Shown here: positions 1-11,132 of the stretch, in pieces
How the letters are laid out: each line of letters starts with the position of its first letter
Numbering within the stretch: the first letter of the stretch is position 1
Assembly (NCBI GenBank): GCA_928724745.1
Contig: CAKMXJ010000012.1
Span: 471,001 to 535,000, forward strand
Source: Anthracocystis setariae
Taxonomy: Eukaryota > Basidiomycota > Ustilaginomycetes > Ustilaginales > Ustilaginaceae
DNA: 64,000 nt
Reading direction: 5' to 3'
Program-made: the position numbers and the translations under genes
Notes under the pieces: generated by a model
The model's input: only the letters and a program-made list of their open reading frames with translations
Told to the model about the DNA's origin: nothing
The model's database searches: none

Positions 1-1262
1 TCGCAAAGGTCGCACTAGGTCTACTGAGCGCCAAGTCCCAGATCGAATCGAAGCTTGACTTCGTCACGGAGTAGTACAGGAACAACGGAGTCACTGCCAA
101 GAGAAGGGCGGCGTCGAAAACGCACATGCAAAGCTGCGACTGTCGGAAAGAAAGCAGGTGTCGAGGAAGCATTGGGCTGCTGGTGGCACGGCAACGATGG
201 CTAGGCCTTGGCAGAGCGCGGTAGCCTGCAAACAGCAGTATGGTCAAGCTGACGAGTACACTCACCAGGACCGAGGCGAGCATGGCGACGGCCATCCTTG
301 TCAACGATACTGGTAAGGCGAGACAGTTGTGCAGATCAGATGATGGTGGTGGTGGACTGTACTGTACTGTACTCTACTGGAAAATGCGACGAAGGCGGGG
401 GAGTGAAGACAAGTTTTGGACCCACTTCGGAGCTCAGCAGCGAGCGGAAGGGCAAGAGGGAGGAAATGCGCAGAGACGAGCCCACGACTTCATTTCATTT
501 GACTCATCAATGGAAGCACGACCCATACAGTACGATCCGCCGTGCAAATCCATCCAACCTCGCTCGCGCCTGTTAGGAACCCAAATGCATCGCATCCGAT
601 TGCGCTGTGGATTCTGGACGGAACCTCTTAATGCAGATGCACCTACTTACATATCGGAACGCATCGAGAGACTTGTCGAGGAGAAGAGGAAAGAGGAAAG
701 AGGAAAGAGGAACGATACTCGAGGATCGAATTGGGGAGTATGTGTGTCGACGCTCTCTTGCGCCGCTCGCCGTCGCTTTGCAGCTGACGTGCAAAAGCTC
801 AAACTCGCATTATATTGCGGTGTGCGGCGCACAAAAAGAGTGGGTTTCTCTGACTGACAAGGTGTTGGTCTCAGCTCGACGCGTGGTTTTGGCGCTATCT
901 GAAGCAACACACACGTGCCGGCCGGATAGTTTCTTTTTGGATTGGAGTGGGCGAGAATTGGGACAGGCAGCAACAAAGCGCGCCGGTGCGACCTGTCTCT
1001 GGTCCCAGGATCGCAAGGCACAAGCACAAGCACAAGCAAGCACAAGAGGAAGAGAAGCAAAAGAGAAGAGAAGAGCAGTGGCCCGAGATCAACACTCTGT
1101 CACGCACGCAACTCACAACTTCCAAGCACACACCGCTCGTGCCACATCCATCATCGCACTTTCGACCTGACCTGCTTGCGTTCCCAACATCATCGTGTTG
1201 CTGCACAAACACATCACATCCCCATCGTCATCGTCATCGCCATCGCCATCGCCATCGTCAAA
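1..1262. other. Left-edge intergenic region and EB1 5' leader
   Basis: No gene is supported here. A minus-strand reading from an ATG near 295 towards the left edge is hydrophobic in part, but linking its pieces needs a 40-nt intron, too short for this genome. A tandem ACTGTAC run lies at 356-376 and a GAGGAAA-rich stretch at 680-715. CATCGC/CATCGT hexamers at about 1222-1259 sit just before the EB1 start and are probably in its 5' UTR. Confidence 0.4.
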
Positions 1263-2210
1263 ATGGGTGAATCACGAACCGAGCTGATCCATTGGATCAA
1301 CGAGCTGCTTGGCTTCAACTACACCAAGGTCGAGCAGTGCGGATCGGGTGCTGCCTACGCTCAGATCGTCGACTCGATCTACCTCAACGTGCCTCTGCAA
1401 AAGATCAAGTTCGATGCCAAACACGACTATGAATACATCAACAACTTCAAAGTGCTGCAGGAAGCCTTCAAGCGCAACCGCATCGATAAACCCATCCCGG
1501 TCGACCGGCTGATTCGCTGCAAGATGCAGGATAACTTGGAATTCCTGCAGTGGCTCAAAAAGTTCTGGGACACCCAATTCCCCGGCGACGTGTACGATGC
1601 CGAGGGCAGGAGAGGCGGTGTTGGTGCTGCACCTCCACCGCTTGTGGGTGCTGTGTCGGTGGGTGCGGCAAGAACCACCGCTGCAGCTCCACCCGCAGCG
1701 AGAGCGCCTGCAGCGAGGGCAAGCGCCACTGCCCGTGCTGCGCCAGCGTCGGCACCAGCGAGGAGACCACTGGCAGGAGCCGGTGGTGCGCCATCAAGAG
1801 CAGCCGCCGCCGTGCCCAACGAGACAATCCAGGCACTCACCGCACAGATGGACGAGATGAAGGTGAGCGTCGACAGCCTGGAGAAGGAGCGCGATTTCTA
1901 CTTTGCAAAGTTGCGCGACATCGAGATCCTCGTCCAGGAAAGGCTCAGCGCTCTCGCCGAGCAGTTCCCTATACCAGAGGGAGAGCAACAAGAGCCCGTC
2001 GCAACCGAAGAGCAAGAGAGCCTCAAGCAAATCCAGAGCATCTTGTATAGTACCGAAGAGGGCTTCGAAGTGCCCGAGGGCAACGAGGTAAGTCCATCAC
2101 ATGATCCCTGCACAGCGTATTGTAGCGTGCAGACCGGCTGACGTTGACTATTGCCGCCTTTGATGATTGCGGTTTGACAGGTTGCACAGGATGAGGAGGA
2201 AATGTTCTAG
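1263..2210 (+). CDS. EB1: EB1-family microtubule plus-end tracking protein
   Basis: Homologue of yeast Bim1, fission-yeast Mal3 and Ustilago Peb1; binds growing microtubule plus ends in the cytoplasm. I read two exons, 1263-2087 and 2181-2210 (donor GTAAGT at 2088, acceptor AG ending 2180, phase 0), giving 284 residues. Residues 1-113 are the calponin-homology domain (ELIHWINELLGFNYTKVEQ; ends near FWDTQFPGD). Residues 114-185 are an Ala/Pro/Arg-rich linker. Residues 186-245 form the EB coiled coil with the family motif ERDFYFAKLRDIE. Exon 2 encodes only nine residues, ending DEEEMF, equivalent to the acidic aromatic tail (EEY/F) that recruits CAP-Gly partners. The ATG is chosen because it opens the CH domain directly; in-frame codons upstream are low complexity. 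Convergent with the homeodomain gene. Confidence 0.93.
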
Positions 2211-2420
2211 CCCTTGCGCTCGAGCCCATTCAGCTTTCAGGCTGCTGTACAAAAAAAAGCAAAACAAAACGCCCAACGAAATGCGAAACATCGTTTTAGT
2301 CATCACCATCCTCGTGTCTCGCAACCACACACGATTCGAGGTCAAGGGAAGAGAAGAAGCTGCCAAATGACCATTACTGGAATCAAACATTGAGGTGGGA
2401 TACAAAAGGGAGAGGCAAAG

Positions 2421-3998
2421 TCAGACGGAAGAAGCGCCCCACTTCGGGGCGCCTGCTCCACGACGCTGTGGGGTGTTGGCGATGTTGCTGGTGGTTAACG
2501 ACCGGACGTCCATGGGGGAGAGTCGGTGTTGGGCGGCGGTGGCGGCTACCTCGATCGATGTGGGGTGCTTGTGGTCTCTGTCGGCCGAGTGTTGCGTAGG
2601 TTTGCGGATGGGGTGAATCACGCTTCTGTCCCATCTCTGGATGGTGGTGGTTGGAGTTTGCGGGAAGTACGGGTAGGCGGGGTAGTGCGGGTTGGAGTGC
2701 GCTCGGCCTCTGCCTCCTACTGGCAGCGGTTCTAGGCCCAATCTTGCGGTTCGTAGGGGAGTTGGAGTGGTGGTGGTGGTGGTGGTGGTGGTGGGTGGAC
2801 GCACGTAGGGGTAGGGAGCGAACCTGGTATGAGCTGGACTCGGTGTCGGCGTGAGACGAAGCGTTTGACTCCTACCTCTACTGCTGGCACTCGCACCTGG
2901 GTAGTGATACGACAGCGGGGGGAGGGAGAAGGTTTCCTTCTGACTGGTCACCACCGTCAGTGGCTGGATGAGCACGGGATACCGAGGTTGTGGGATGGCG
3001 ATCCTCAACTCGGGCTGACCCGGCCGGTATCTCTGTCGAGGATGCTCATGCTCCAACGCATCCGCCTCTGCGTCCCCCTCGGTGATGGTCGCACCGGGAT
3101 TCAGCGCCAATCGAACTATGTGTTTCCTCCACGCCCTCGTCCTATCATCCTCATGAGCTCCAAACCTTCCCTTGCCCGTCGCTTTCATCTGCACCGCCAA
3201 CATCTCTAAACTCGGCTTCGAGGCACACTGCTGCAACGACGGCGGCGACGAATGCACCGCTTCGATCATCCGCTTCTTGCCTACCTGACGACGGTTTTGA
3301 AACCATACCTGAACCTTGCGAGGCGAGACGCCCAATTGCGAAGCCACCGTTTCCCGCGTCCGCGTCGATGGAAAGTGCGTCTTGTCCAAGATCCGATACA
3401 GCACTTTACTCTGTTCCAGACTGAGCAATCGTCGGCTGCGCGAAGAGTTGGACTTGGTATTCTGGCACGATGTGGTCGCATCCGATCGCGAATGCGGTTG
3501 GCTGCAACCATTTGAACATTGAGAGAGACCGTCTTCGGACCACCCACACTCGTCGTCGTCCGCTTCGAGATCCACCTCGTCATCGTCATGGTCATCGTGG
3601 TCGATGTCATCTTCATCGTCCGCTTCCCCGTCTCCCTCCCCCTCCCCCTCCCCCTCGCCACTACGCAAGTGCGTGTGCGGCTGCGACAGCATCTCCTCAT
3701 CCGACAACGACATATTGGCTTCCGATGGCGAGCCAAGCCGCATGAGTCGTCGAGTCTGAGTCGAAGGTGTAAGTACAGGTGGATGGCCGAACTGATTACG
3801 CTCCGTACGGGCATTCAACGATGCCAGCTGCGGCTGCTGCTGCTGCTGCTGCTGCTGTGGCTGATGGTATTGCGGGAGGTGCTGGAACGGATGAGGAGAA
3901 CGTAGTGGTGGCAGTCGAAAAGTTTGATGATCACGATGCTGATAACGATAGTAATGATGATGATGACTGTTCGTGGTCGACATAGCGGAATGCGACAT
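2421..3998 (-). CDS. Homeodomain transcription factor
   Basis: Predicted 525-residue nuclear DNA-binding protein. A homeodomain lies at about residues 183-244, with LSLEQSKVLYRI in helix 1 and the recognition-helix signature VQVWFQNRRQ near residues 229-238. The N-terminus has His/Tyr- and Gln-rich runs, then an acidic Asp/Glu stretch just before the homeodomain that could activate transcription. A poly-Thr tract ((ACC)n on the coding strand) and a Pro/Tyr-rich tail follow. The ATG at 3998 (MSHSAMSTTN) is the first in frame; only a TTG lies further upstream. No second DNA-binding domain is visible. Smuts encode several such proteins (Hdp-type and mating-type bE/bW); this one sits alone without a divergent partner, so it is not the b locus. 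Confidence 0.85.
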   Translation of the reverse strand: MSHSAMSTTNSHHHHYYRYQHRDHQTFRLPPLRSPHPFQHLPQYHQPQQQQQQQQPQLASLNARTERNQFGHPPVLTPSTQTRRLMRLGSPSEANMSLSDEEMLSQPHTHLRSGEGEGEGEGDGEADDEDDIDHDDHDDDEVDLEADDDECGWSEDGLSQCSNGCSQPHSRSDATTSCQNTKSNSSRSRRLLSLEQSKVLYRILDKTHFPSTRTRETVASQLGVSPRKVQVWFQNRRQVGKKRMIEAVHSSPPSLQQCASKPSLEMLAVQMKATGKGRFGAHEDDRTRAWRKHIVRLALNPGATITEGDAEADALEHEHPRQRYRPGQPELRIAIPQPRYPVLIQPLTVVTSQKETFSLPPLSYHYPGASASSRGRSQTLRLTPTPSPAHTRFAPYPYVRPPTTTTTTTTTPTPLRTARLGLEPLPVGGRGRAHSNPHYPAYPYFPQTPTTTIQRWDRSVIHPIRKPTQHSADRDHKHPTSIEVAATAAQHRLSPMDVRSLTTSNIANTPQRRGAGAPKWGASSV

Positions 3999-5314
3999 GC
4001 TGAGTTGAGCGAGAAACCGACGACCTATTCGCAAAGGATCAAGAAAAAAAAGCCCAACTTGGCACCTCGTATATATCTGTATCCGTCGACTCTTTCTCTA
4101 CCACTCTTGAACCATATAGGGAGACCAAGGCTGATGCGGACGTGTGACCCTGGGGGAGGGGGGGTTTGTGTTCCGTCGGAAGGACAATTGCTACTTGTGG
4201 CAAACTATTGTGCTGTACAGTATGACGCGGATGAAGAGACAATTGAGCGGGGCTTGACGCCAACGAACCGTGCGTGGCGTGAGAGAAAGGGCTGTTAGTG
4301 CCAAGCCCCGCGGCGGCAACGAGTAGGAAGGGGGGGGAAGAGGAAGAGGAAGAGGAAAGGGAAGGGGAGCGGAGGTTTAGTTTTTAATCACGTTGGAGAA
4401 AGGGGAAAAAGATGAGAGTTTTAACCGGGCGACGTGAAGCGATCCGAGCTTTTGGGTGCATATACATATATGGTACGTGGTGCAGCTCGTCGAGACAATG
4501 AGCCCAAAGGATGAGGACCGATCGGCATGCGTCAAGGCGGGAAACGGACCGGGGAAACAACCTGGGAAAACCAAGAAAAAAGAATAACTTGCTGTCGAGA
4601 ACTGTTCTGCAATCAATGATGTCGATGACAATGAAAGATGATGAGGAGGGAGGGGAGGGGAGGAGCCACCAATCGAGAAAATAATATGACGGAAACGGAA
4701 ATGGAAAACTCGGGAGCGTGAGCACCCAAAGTACAGTAAAACGGTTTCATACTTGACACTATCGTTCGGTATCATCGCTTCATAAACGACCCCCTTCACA
4801 GCCACCCCACCCCATCCCATCCCACTCCATATCCCCGCCCACCACCTTCCAAACCCACGTTCCCGCTCATCCCGCAAAGTAAAGGTACGATGATGCACCT
4901 CATTCATAAAATATTATAATTCCTCCACCGGGGACGAAATGAAATCCACTACAGTCTGACCATCTACAGTACTATACTAGATTAGTGAGAGCTGAAGCGA
5001 GGCGAGAGGCTCAAGATTTGCTGGTCGAGATGAACTTTGAGCGTGGAGAGCTGCATGCTTGGGTGAAGCTCGGGTCGCTCCCTTTTTGGGGTCTCGGAAT
5101 GCCGTCAAAGAAAGGGAAGAACTGTGAGGCAACGGCGGGAAGAGGGACGGGCGATCTGATCCCTCATCTCTTTCTGTCTCTCTCGCATATGCACGAGCGA
5201 TGCATGCAGTACTGTACAGTAGGTGCGGTTGCAACCACATTCCATGATCACCATCATCATCATCTTCATAATCATCATCATGATAGCGACATTGTTTGTA
5301 TGCTTTTCTTTGAC

Positions 5315-5317
<3 letters not shown>

Positions 5318-5352
<35 letters not shown>
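5318..5352 (+). repeat. Poly-A homopolymer (35 nt)
   Basis: An uninterrupted run of about 35 A in intergenic DNA. No gene ends next to it. Its length is likely to vary or be mis-assembled. Confidence 0.95.
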
Positions 5353-5354
<2 letters not shown>

Positions 5355-5755
5355 ATTTCGATCCCATTTGTTGCGAAAAAGAAATTTGATGCGCGCCTAG
5401 CCCTGGTCCCTGGTCCCTGGTCCCTTTGATGGATTAGGTGTTTGACAGCTCTGTCCACCGATTGGCAGCTCAGCCTGCCCTCGTGGGCCACCTCTGTCTC
5501 TATGTAAGTGACTCTGCCTCAGTCGATGTAACTCATTATTGCACTTTCATTTGGGACGAGCACTTTGCGTTTGGGTTTGAGCTCTCTCGAATGAAATGCC
5601 CCCCCCCCCTCCCCCTTCTTTGCTCCCCACACTCCTTCCCACCCTGTCCAGTCTGGTGCCGGGGAACCGCGATAAGCTGGATATGAATTCGATGGATGGG
5701 TATGACAATGAATGATAAGAGAGCTGCAAGCCATTGTTAGCTGCACATCGGTGAA

Positions 5756-5757
<2 letters not shown>

Positions 5758-5789
<32 letters not shown>
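5758..5789 (+). repeat. (TG)n microsatellite
   Basis: About 16 TG units followed by TGG repeats, intergenic. A second, imperfect TG run lies at 6243-6280. Confidence 0.95.
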
Positions 5790-5790
<1 letters not shown>

Positions 5791-7385
5791 TGGTGGCGGT
5801 TGGCGCATCTCAAATTCCGGCTGCTACTCGGCTGAAGCTGCTCTACGGTATCGATTGGTTGGTGTCGATGCATCGGAATCCGCCCTGCTGGTTCCGCGTT
5901 TTACATGACAGCGTCATCCTTCCACCAGCTGGCTGTACTGTACTGTAATTCGCTTAGAGTGTTTCAATTAAAGCAGGCTCAAACGCTCACTCCGCCTTTT
6001 CACTAGTCTCACCCGGCACTACTACCCGGGGCTGGGCCGGAATCGTCCTGCATGGAGCTAATCATCCGCTCCCACTTGTCCATCCACCCACTCGCCGTCA
6101 CTTCCGGTGAGTAGATGGCGAGGAGTGGCGGAGGGGGCTAATCGCACATCGCCACAGCCGGCCCAACCATCCACCCAGTGGCGTCTTATAAACTTGGTTC
6201 ATATTGCCCATTGTTTTCCACCACTGCAAGGCCGCCATGGAAGTGTGTGTGTGTGTGTGTGGGTGTGTTTGTGTGTTTGTGGCGCAAGGTGGGAGGGTTA
6301 AGGGGGGGAGTGCCCTGGTCGTCGCTATGAACGGGGTTCACCGGCGTAGTATGCTTAGCTTGCAGTGATAGCGTGCATCTGAATTTTCACTGAAATGGGG
6401 ATTTGTTAATCACCATCATTTTTGCGAACCCGTCCCTTTTGTCTCATTTGCATCGGCAAGCACTTTCGGAACAATGACTTTGCTACAGCACTGTACAGTA
6501 TGGTGCTGCTGCTGTTGTTGCACTGCCTCGTCTTTTGTTCCCACGAGGTCTAAGCGCTTTTGCTACAATTCGAACCAACTTTGCGAGTCGGTCAAGTTGG
6601 TTGATTGATTGATTGATTGCACCTCGCTTGAACCAAGTTTCAAGCTCAGCTGTCAATAAGCCGATCGATCGTACACTATGTGCCAATCATGCACAAACAA
6701 ACAATAATCCATACCATCGCTTCAATTTAAGACTCCCCTCCTTCCTTCCTCCTTCCTCCTTCTCACCTTCCCTCCTCGCCTCTAAGCACCACTAACATCA
6801 AACACAATGCAAAATTCACATGCCTGCAACATCATGCTGTAGCGTTGCATCGAGTCTTATTGTTTACATGTCACTTTGTTTTCATTGTGTTCTTCTGCAA
6901 CCAACTCCCTTTTTGCCAAAACCGAACCGAAACCCCCCCCCCCATCATCATCATCATCACAAGTCACAGGAAGTGTGCTTACTGCAAATCACTTCATGCA
7001 CGCCACTTGCCTCTCCAAATGCTTGCGGCACCAAACATACATCAAAGGGGACCCAACTCGCTTCCCCCTTCTATAACCAGAAATATGGTCGGAAATTAAA
7101 CAATAAAAATGCGACTTTTCTGCCGACCAACTTGGGTCGATTTAGTTTTCAATCGGCTCATCAAAGGGAACTCTCCCTCACTTGGCTTGCTTCTGTGGCT
7201 TGCAGAGTGTGAATACCTCGACATCACAACAATAGGTGAGGAGCTTAGCCGCTGGCTAATGCAATGACATTCCAAATACCAATGCAGGCAAGCAATGAAA
7301 GAATCAATGAATCGAACCACAAGTATGAATCCCCCAACAATGGCCACCACGGACCAGTCTCGAATCCCACCGCCAACAGCTTGGT

Positions 7386-8810
7386 TCAATCTTGCTTGCT
7401 ACTCCTTGACTCGGCCGTAGTCTCTGCAAACTGCTGCTGCTGCTGCTGCTGCTGGTGCTGCTGGTGGTACATCGACACTGCCGGCGAGGAAGCGTATGTT
7501 GGTGGTTGAGACTGTTCCTCCTGGTTTCGCTGATAAGGTTGTTGTGTGACTGGGGTTCGAGGTGTTTCCTCGTCTTTGGCGTTGCCCTGGTATCGGTGAA
7601 GCATGGTGTCGATAATGCGATCTTCGTCCTTGCCCTTGCACATCATATCCCCTCTCCATATCGCCCTCACCATACAGCCACCGATGGCTACAAACCAGAC
7701 CATCAACCACACCACCATTCCTCTCGCCAACCCGCATAGTGCGTTGCTGGAAAGCTCGTTGCCGAGCTGCATCGTCGCACTCGCCCAGCCCGTGATTGGG
7801 AACACCCCTGCCCACCAAGCCAAGATGAACTCCATCTCGCTCCTCAATGCAACACTGCACACAGCCTGTAGCAACGAGGCTACGGTGAGCAGGTAGAACC
7901 AAGCCGAGATCAACCAGAGCAAGATCGATGACCCCAATGCAAACGCATAGAACGGTTCGTACAGCTGCGGTGGCAGCAAGCGTTGCAGACTCGTCGACAG
8001 ACCAAGTAGACACAGGATGGTAAATGCCGGTGGTCCGCAGCACATGAACACACCCGGTCTCGCCCGAGCCGGTGGGAACCCGACCGTCATCAGCCTGAGC
8101 AGCAAGATCGAGTACATCATACACGAGAGTGTAAACCCAAGTCCCTGACAAGCTAACCCACAAACCGCCATCGCCACCGAAGCCACCTCGGACTGCGTAG
8201 GTACCACGTTCGCCGCGATACTCCCGCACAGCATCAGCGGGAAGATGGGCAGCACCCATCCCGGGTTCATATGGTGCAGATTCTGCTCAGCGCGTCCGAA
8301 CAGCAAAGTGTAGCACACCAGGCTCACCACCAGGCTGGCCACAAAGTACGCCCAGAACGCAGTACGCAGGACAAACTCCCAGGTAGTGCCAACCCCGCCG
8401 TTGGAGGATGCGGTCACCAGACTGGCAACGCCATTGATCACGGTGGCAAACGCGAGCAGAACCGTGGGCAGGAAACATGCTTCGATCGGATGCGAAAGCG
8501 TGTAGCCAAAGCTGGCACGGGTGAGACAGAAGCGCAAAACTTGCAAGGTGCACAGGAGGAAGAGGTAGATGATGTTGATGAGGAAAAGGGTGACGCCGAG
8601 GTAGTAGATGGGGTTGGAGGGGAGGATTCGTGCCATGAGTAGGTTGGCAAGGCCTCCGAGTGACATGGATGATGTGAACCATGCGAATGTCAGATGTTCC
8701 AGTCGTTGAACGAATGGCGAGGGTGAGTTTGTTGGTGTTGAGTGCCGTTTGGGCTGTGTTGAACTCGACGCCGTCGATGCGGTCGCCTGTGTCGTTGGTA
8801 GTGGAGACAT
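7386..8810 (-). CDS. TDT-family transporter (dicarboxylate/sulfite, SLAC1/Mae1/Ssu1-like)
   Basis: Predicted 474-residue polytopic membrane protein of the tellurite-resistance/dicarboxylate transporter family, which includes the malate permease Mae1, the sulfite pump Ssu1 and plant SLAC1 anion channels. After a 30-residue hydrophilic N-terminus, about ten hydrophobic segments alternate with short loops. The first block reads FAWFTSSMSLGGLANLL, matching the family's conserved phenylalanine/glycine-rich first helix. The C-terminal ~80 residues are cytosolic and carry a Gln run. Substrate cannot be decided from sequence: Ssu1 and Mae1 branches are not separable by eye. The ATG at 8810 is the only good start. 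No intron is needed. Confidence 0.82.
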   Translation of the reverse strand: MSPLPTTQATASTASSSTQPKRHSTPTNSPSPFVQRLEHLTFAWFTSSMSLGGLANLLMARILPSNPIYYLGVTLFLINIIYLFLLCTLQVLRFCLTRASFGYTLSHPIEACFLPTVLLAFATVINGVASLVTASSNGGVGTTWEFVLRTAFWAYFVASLVVSLVCYTLLFGRAEQNLHHMNPGWVLPIFPLMLCGSIAANVVPTQSEVASVAMAVCGLACQGLGFTLSCMMYSILLLRLMTVGFPPARARPGVFMCCGPPAFTILCLLGLSTSLQRLLPPQLYEPFYAFALGSSILLWLISAWFYLLTVASLLQAVCSVALRSEMEFILAWWAGVFPITGWASATMQLGNELSSNALCGLARGMVVWLMVWFVAIGGCMVRAIWRGDMMCKGKDEDRIIDTMLHRYQGNAKDEETPRTPVTQQPYQRNQEEQSQPPTYASSPAVSMYHQQHQQQQQQQQFAETTAESRSSKQD

Positions 8811-10857
8811 GGGTAAATGAATGTGTATGTGTGTGGCCAGTTTGGCTTGACGACCAAAACGATGGAGATAAGAAGTCGGAGGGGGGTTTGGTATTAATAC
8901 TTTTGCACCAATCCAGCCCTAACCATTGCCCAGCGAAAGGGTAAGTGAGAACGATACACCTGCAATTATCTTGGACGATTCCTTGCTATCTATCCAATAG
9001 AGTGAAGTACAGAGCAAGCAGACTAGGGTTTGCAAAGCGTGCTAAACGACGTCTCATCTACATTAGCTTTGGCCGTAAGCGAGCCGCAGTTGGTGGTCTC
9101 TCTTGGCATTTCGCCTCGCCTCACGATCGGTGCTTCCCACCAGAGCTACACTTTACTCATCTCAACCTTTTCAGCGCGAAAGCCACCAACCGTATAGCCT
9201 TGTGAGCCTGTGCGACAATGAGCACAGCTAGCGACTGGACATTGTGTCCAAGGTAAGATGATGAGCATCGAGCACACACGCTTCCACCGTACGCTGTGAA
9301 AATTTCACACGCACTTTAGATCGCGAACGCACCCTCTTTTGGCCTTAATCTCTGGCTGCTGGGCAAGCAAGCTGTCATTCAAGTTGCAAACTGCAAAGAG
9401 TATTGTCAATAGGTTGGGCTACCGGAGAAAAATCCTCGCCAAGAACCGCACTAGCACCTTGACCCCCCCCCCCCTTCCCCCTGCCTGAAAAACGCCGAGA
9501 GCGGCGGCTCGTCATTGGCGAGGAAAAATTCTCCGAAATGCCAAGAACGTATGTATGTAATCCTAGCCTATCTCGGCAGTTGGACTAGTGATGTGCCAAG
9601 CTACCGGGTTCACATTGGTTCGAGAAGGAGAGAGAGAGTGTGTGTGTGTGGCATTTGAACCTACGGCTTGGGCGGTTGACAGCTGTCCCTGACTGCACTG
9701 CACTGCACTGCACCCACGACAGGTCGCGATTATTGGTTGCTGCAACTGCATCGGAAACCCAATCTGCGGGCGTAACAAAAATAAAAGCCAAATTGCTAAA
9801 TTTTGGAAAATTATGGGCAAAATAATGCGAACGAAAAAGGAGGTCGGAAAAATGGCACGCTACAGCTGCATCATCGATAAAGGCCCAAAAAGTTTTGGCA
9901 AGCGTTCGCCATCTTCGCTGCCAAATCCCCCGGCCCTGCAGTTGCTCCCAACACTGCCGTTTTGGTGGTGGTGGTGGTAATTGGTACCATTCAGCTTAAT
10001 TCACTCACCCATGCTCATACTATGCATCCAGCTTGAATGCGGGGGAGCAACGAGTGGAACGAGAGTCGAGTCAACCGACCAGCGTGCAAACGTTTAACTT
10101 TGACACGCAGGGCAACCATCAAGTTTGGGGATGGTGAACCTCAGAGAGTAGTTAATAAAATAGTAGTACTGTAGCGTAGCAGCGAGCCATGGTTTCCAGA
10201 TAAAGTGTTGGTTTTTGGACCCTTGATGATAGCTCAGATCCATCACTTTCTCATCGGCGAAATGTGATTTGTTGGTCAAATACTAAAATAACAAGACCGA
10301 ATCGGGTGATAAATTATGGTGAATATGCACATAGCGCATCGCATCGCATCCGCACACGATCGTATGATTCTCACTTGGCAGGAGCTTGTCATGCTATGCT
10401 CCTACCTGCGCTTTATCTGCATATCACCATGTCAAATTCGAACCCGTTCGAAAGCGTTGAAGAGGAGGTCAGATCGGGCCAAAAGGTTCGAAAGTGGGTA
10501 GGTGTCCAATGTGGGCTGAGACTGAAGTCGAGGTAGAAGATCGATCGGGCGAGCCAACCATCTAAACACAGGAGGCACAAATTCCCAAATTTCCCCCTCC
10601 CCTTCCCTCCCCACTCCGCCGCTGCCGACTCCCCAAACGGGGGGACGGAAAGATGCGAAAAATGGCGAGTAAATGCAGCAGAGAGTTGAGTGTACGCGCG
10701 TTGGGGCGCATCTTTTTGGCAGTAACAGTAGTCGAGAATTACCCCATTTCTGGGATTTGCAACGTCGTTGGATGGATTAATGGATTATTGGGATTTCTTC
10801 TTGACTGCCCGTGCGCGTCCAGCAGAGCACCGTATCAGCCATCATCTAACTGATCTC

Positions 10858-10893
<36 letters not shown>

Positions 10894-11132
10894 CTCTTTC
10901 CTTTATCTTCCGATTAGTGCCACTTGTTTCTTCCTTCTCCTCATCACCATCCAATTATCACCACTACCACCACTACCACCACCACCACTCACTGCCTCTG
11001 GCGTCAGCGTCCACTCGGTTCCTTTCAACAGGCCCTCGCTCTTCACCCCTTCCGCGCAACCCGAGCTCATCCTCCCGAACAGCTTCACGCTTCTCAAACC
11101 CCAATCCGCACCTCTTTTGCTCCCCATTCACA
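8811..11132. other. Gene-poor interval upstream of YHM2
   Basis: About 2.3 kb without a supportable gene. It contains the likely promoter of the TDT gene (left) and of YHM2 (right). A C run lies near 9465, a short GT run near 9638, and a CT microsatellite at 10864-10891 followed by (ACC)n at about 10962-10985 in the presumptive YHM2 leader. No tRNA-like fold was recognised. Confidence 0.45.
10864..10891 (+). repeat. (CT)n tract in the YHM2 upstream region
   Basis: About 14 CT units roughly 240 bp upstream of the YHM2 start codon. CT-rich tracts are common in fungal core promoters, so it may mark the transcription start region. Confidence 0.9.

Larger units (their letters stand above)
3999..7385. 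other. Long gene-poor interval
   Basis: About 3.4 kb with no coding region I can support. It holds simple repeats (A35 at 5318-5352, GT runs near 5758 and 6243, an 8-bp CCCTGGTC-type tandem at about 5399-5424, a C run near 5600) and several copies of a GTACAGT/ACTGTAC motif, including the perfect palindrome ACTGTACAGT at 5212-5221 and 6491-6500. It contains the upstream region of the homeodomain gene and the downstream region of the TDT transporter. Confidence 0.5.

Noticed and set aside
226..295. Possible spliced start of a minus-strand membrane protein at the left edge
   Set aside because: The only GT-AG intron available is 40 nt and leads to a stop in the spliced frame; the other frame lacks a start.
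9400..10700. tRNA or other small RNA gene in the gene-poor interval
   Set aside because: GGTTCGA-like strings occur (near 9618 and 10484) but no matching A box or acceptor stem could be paired.
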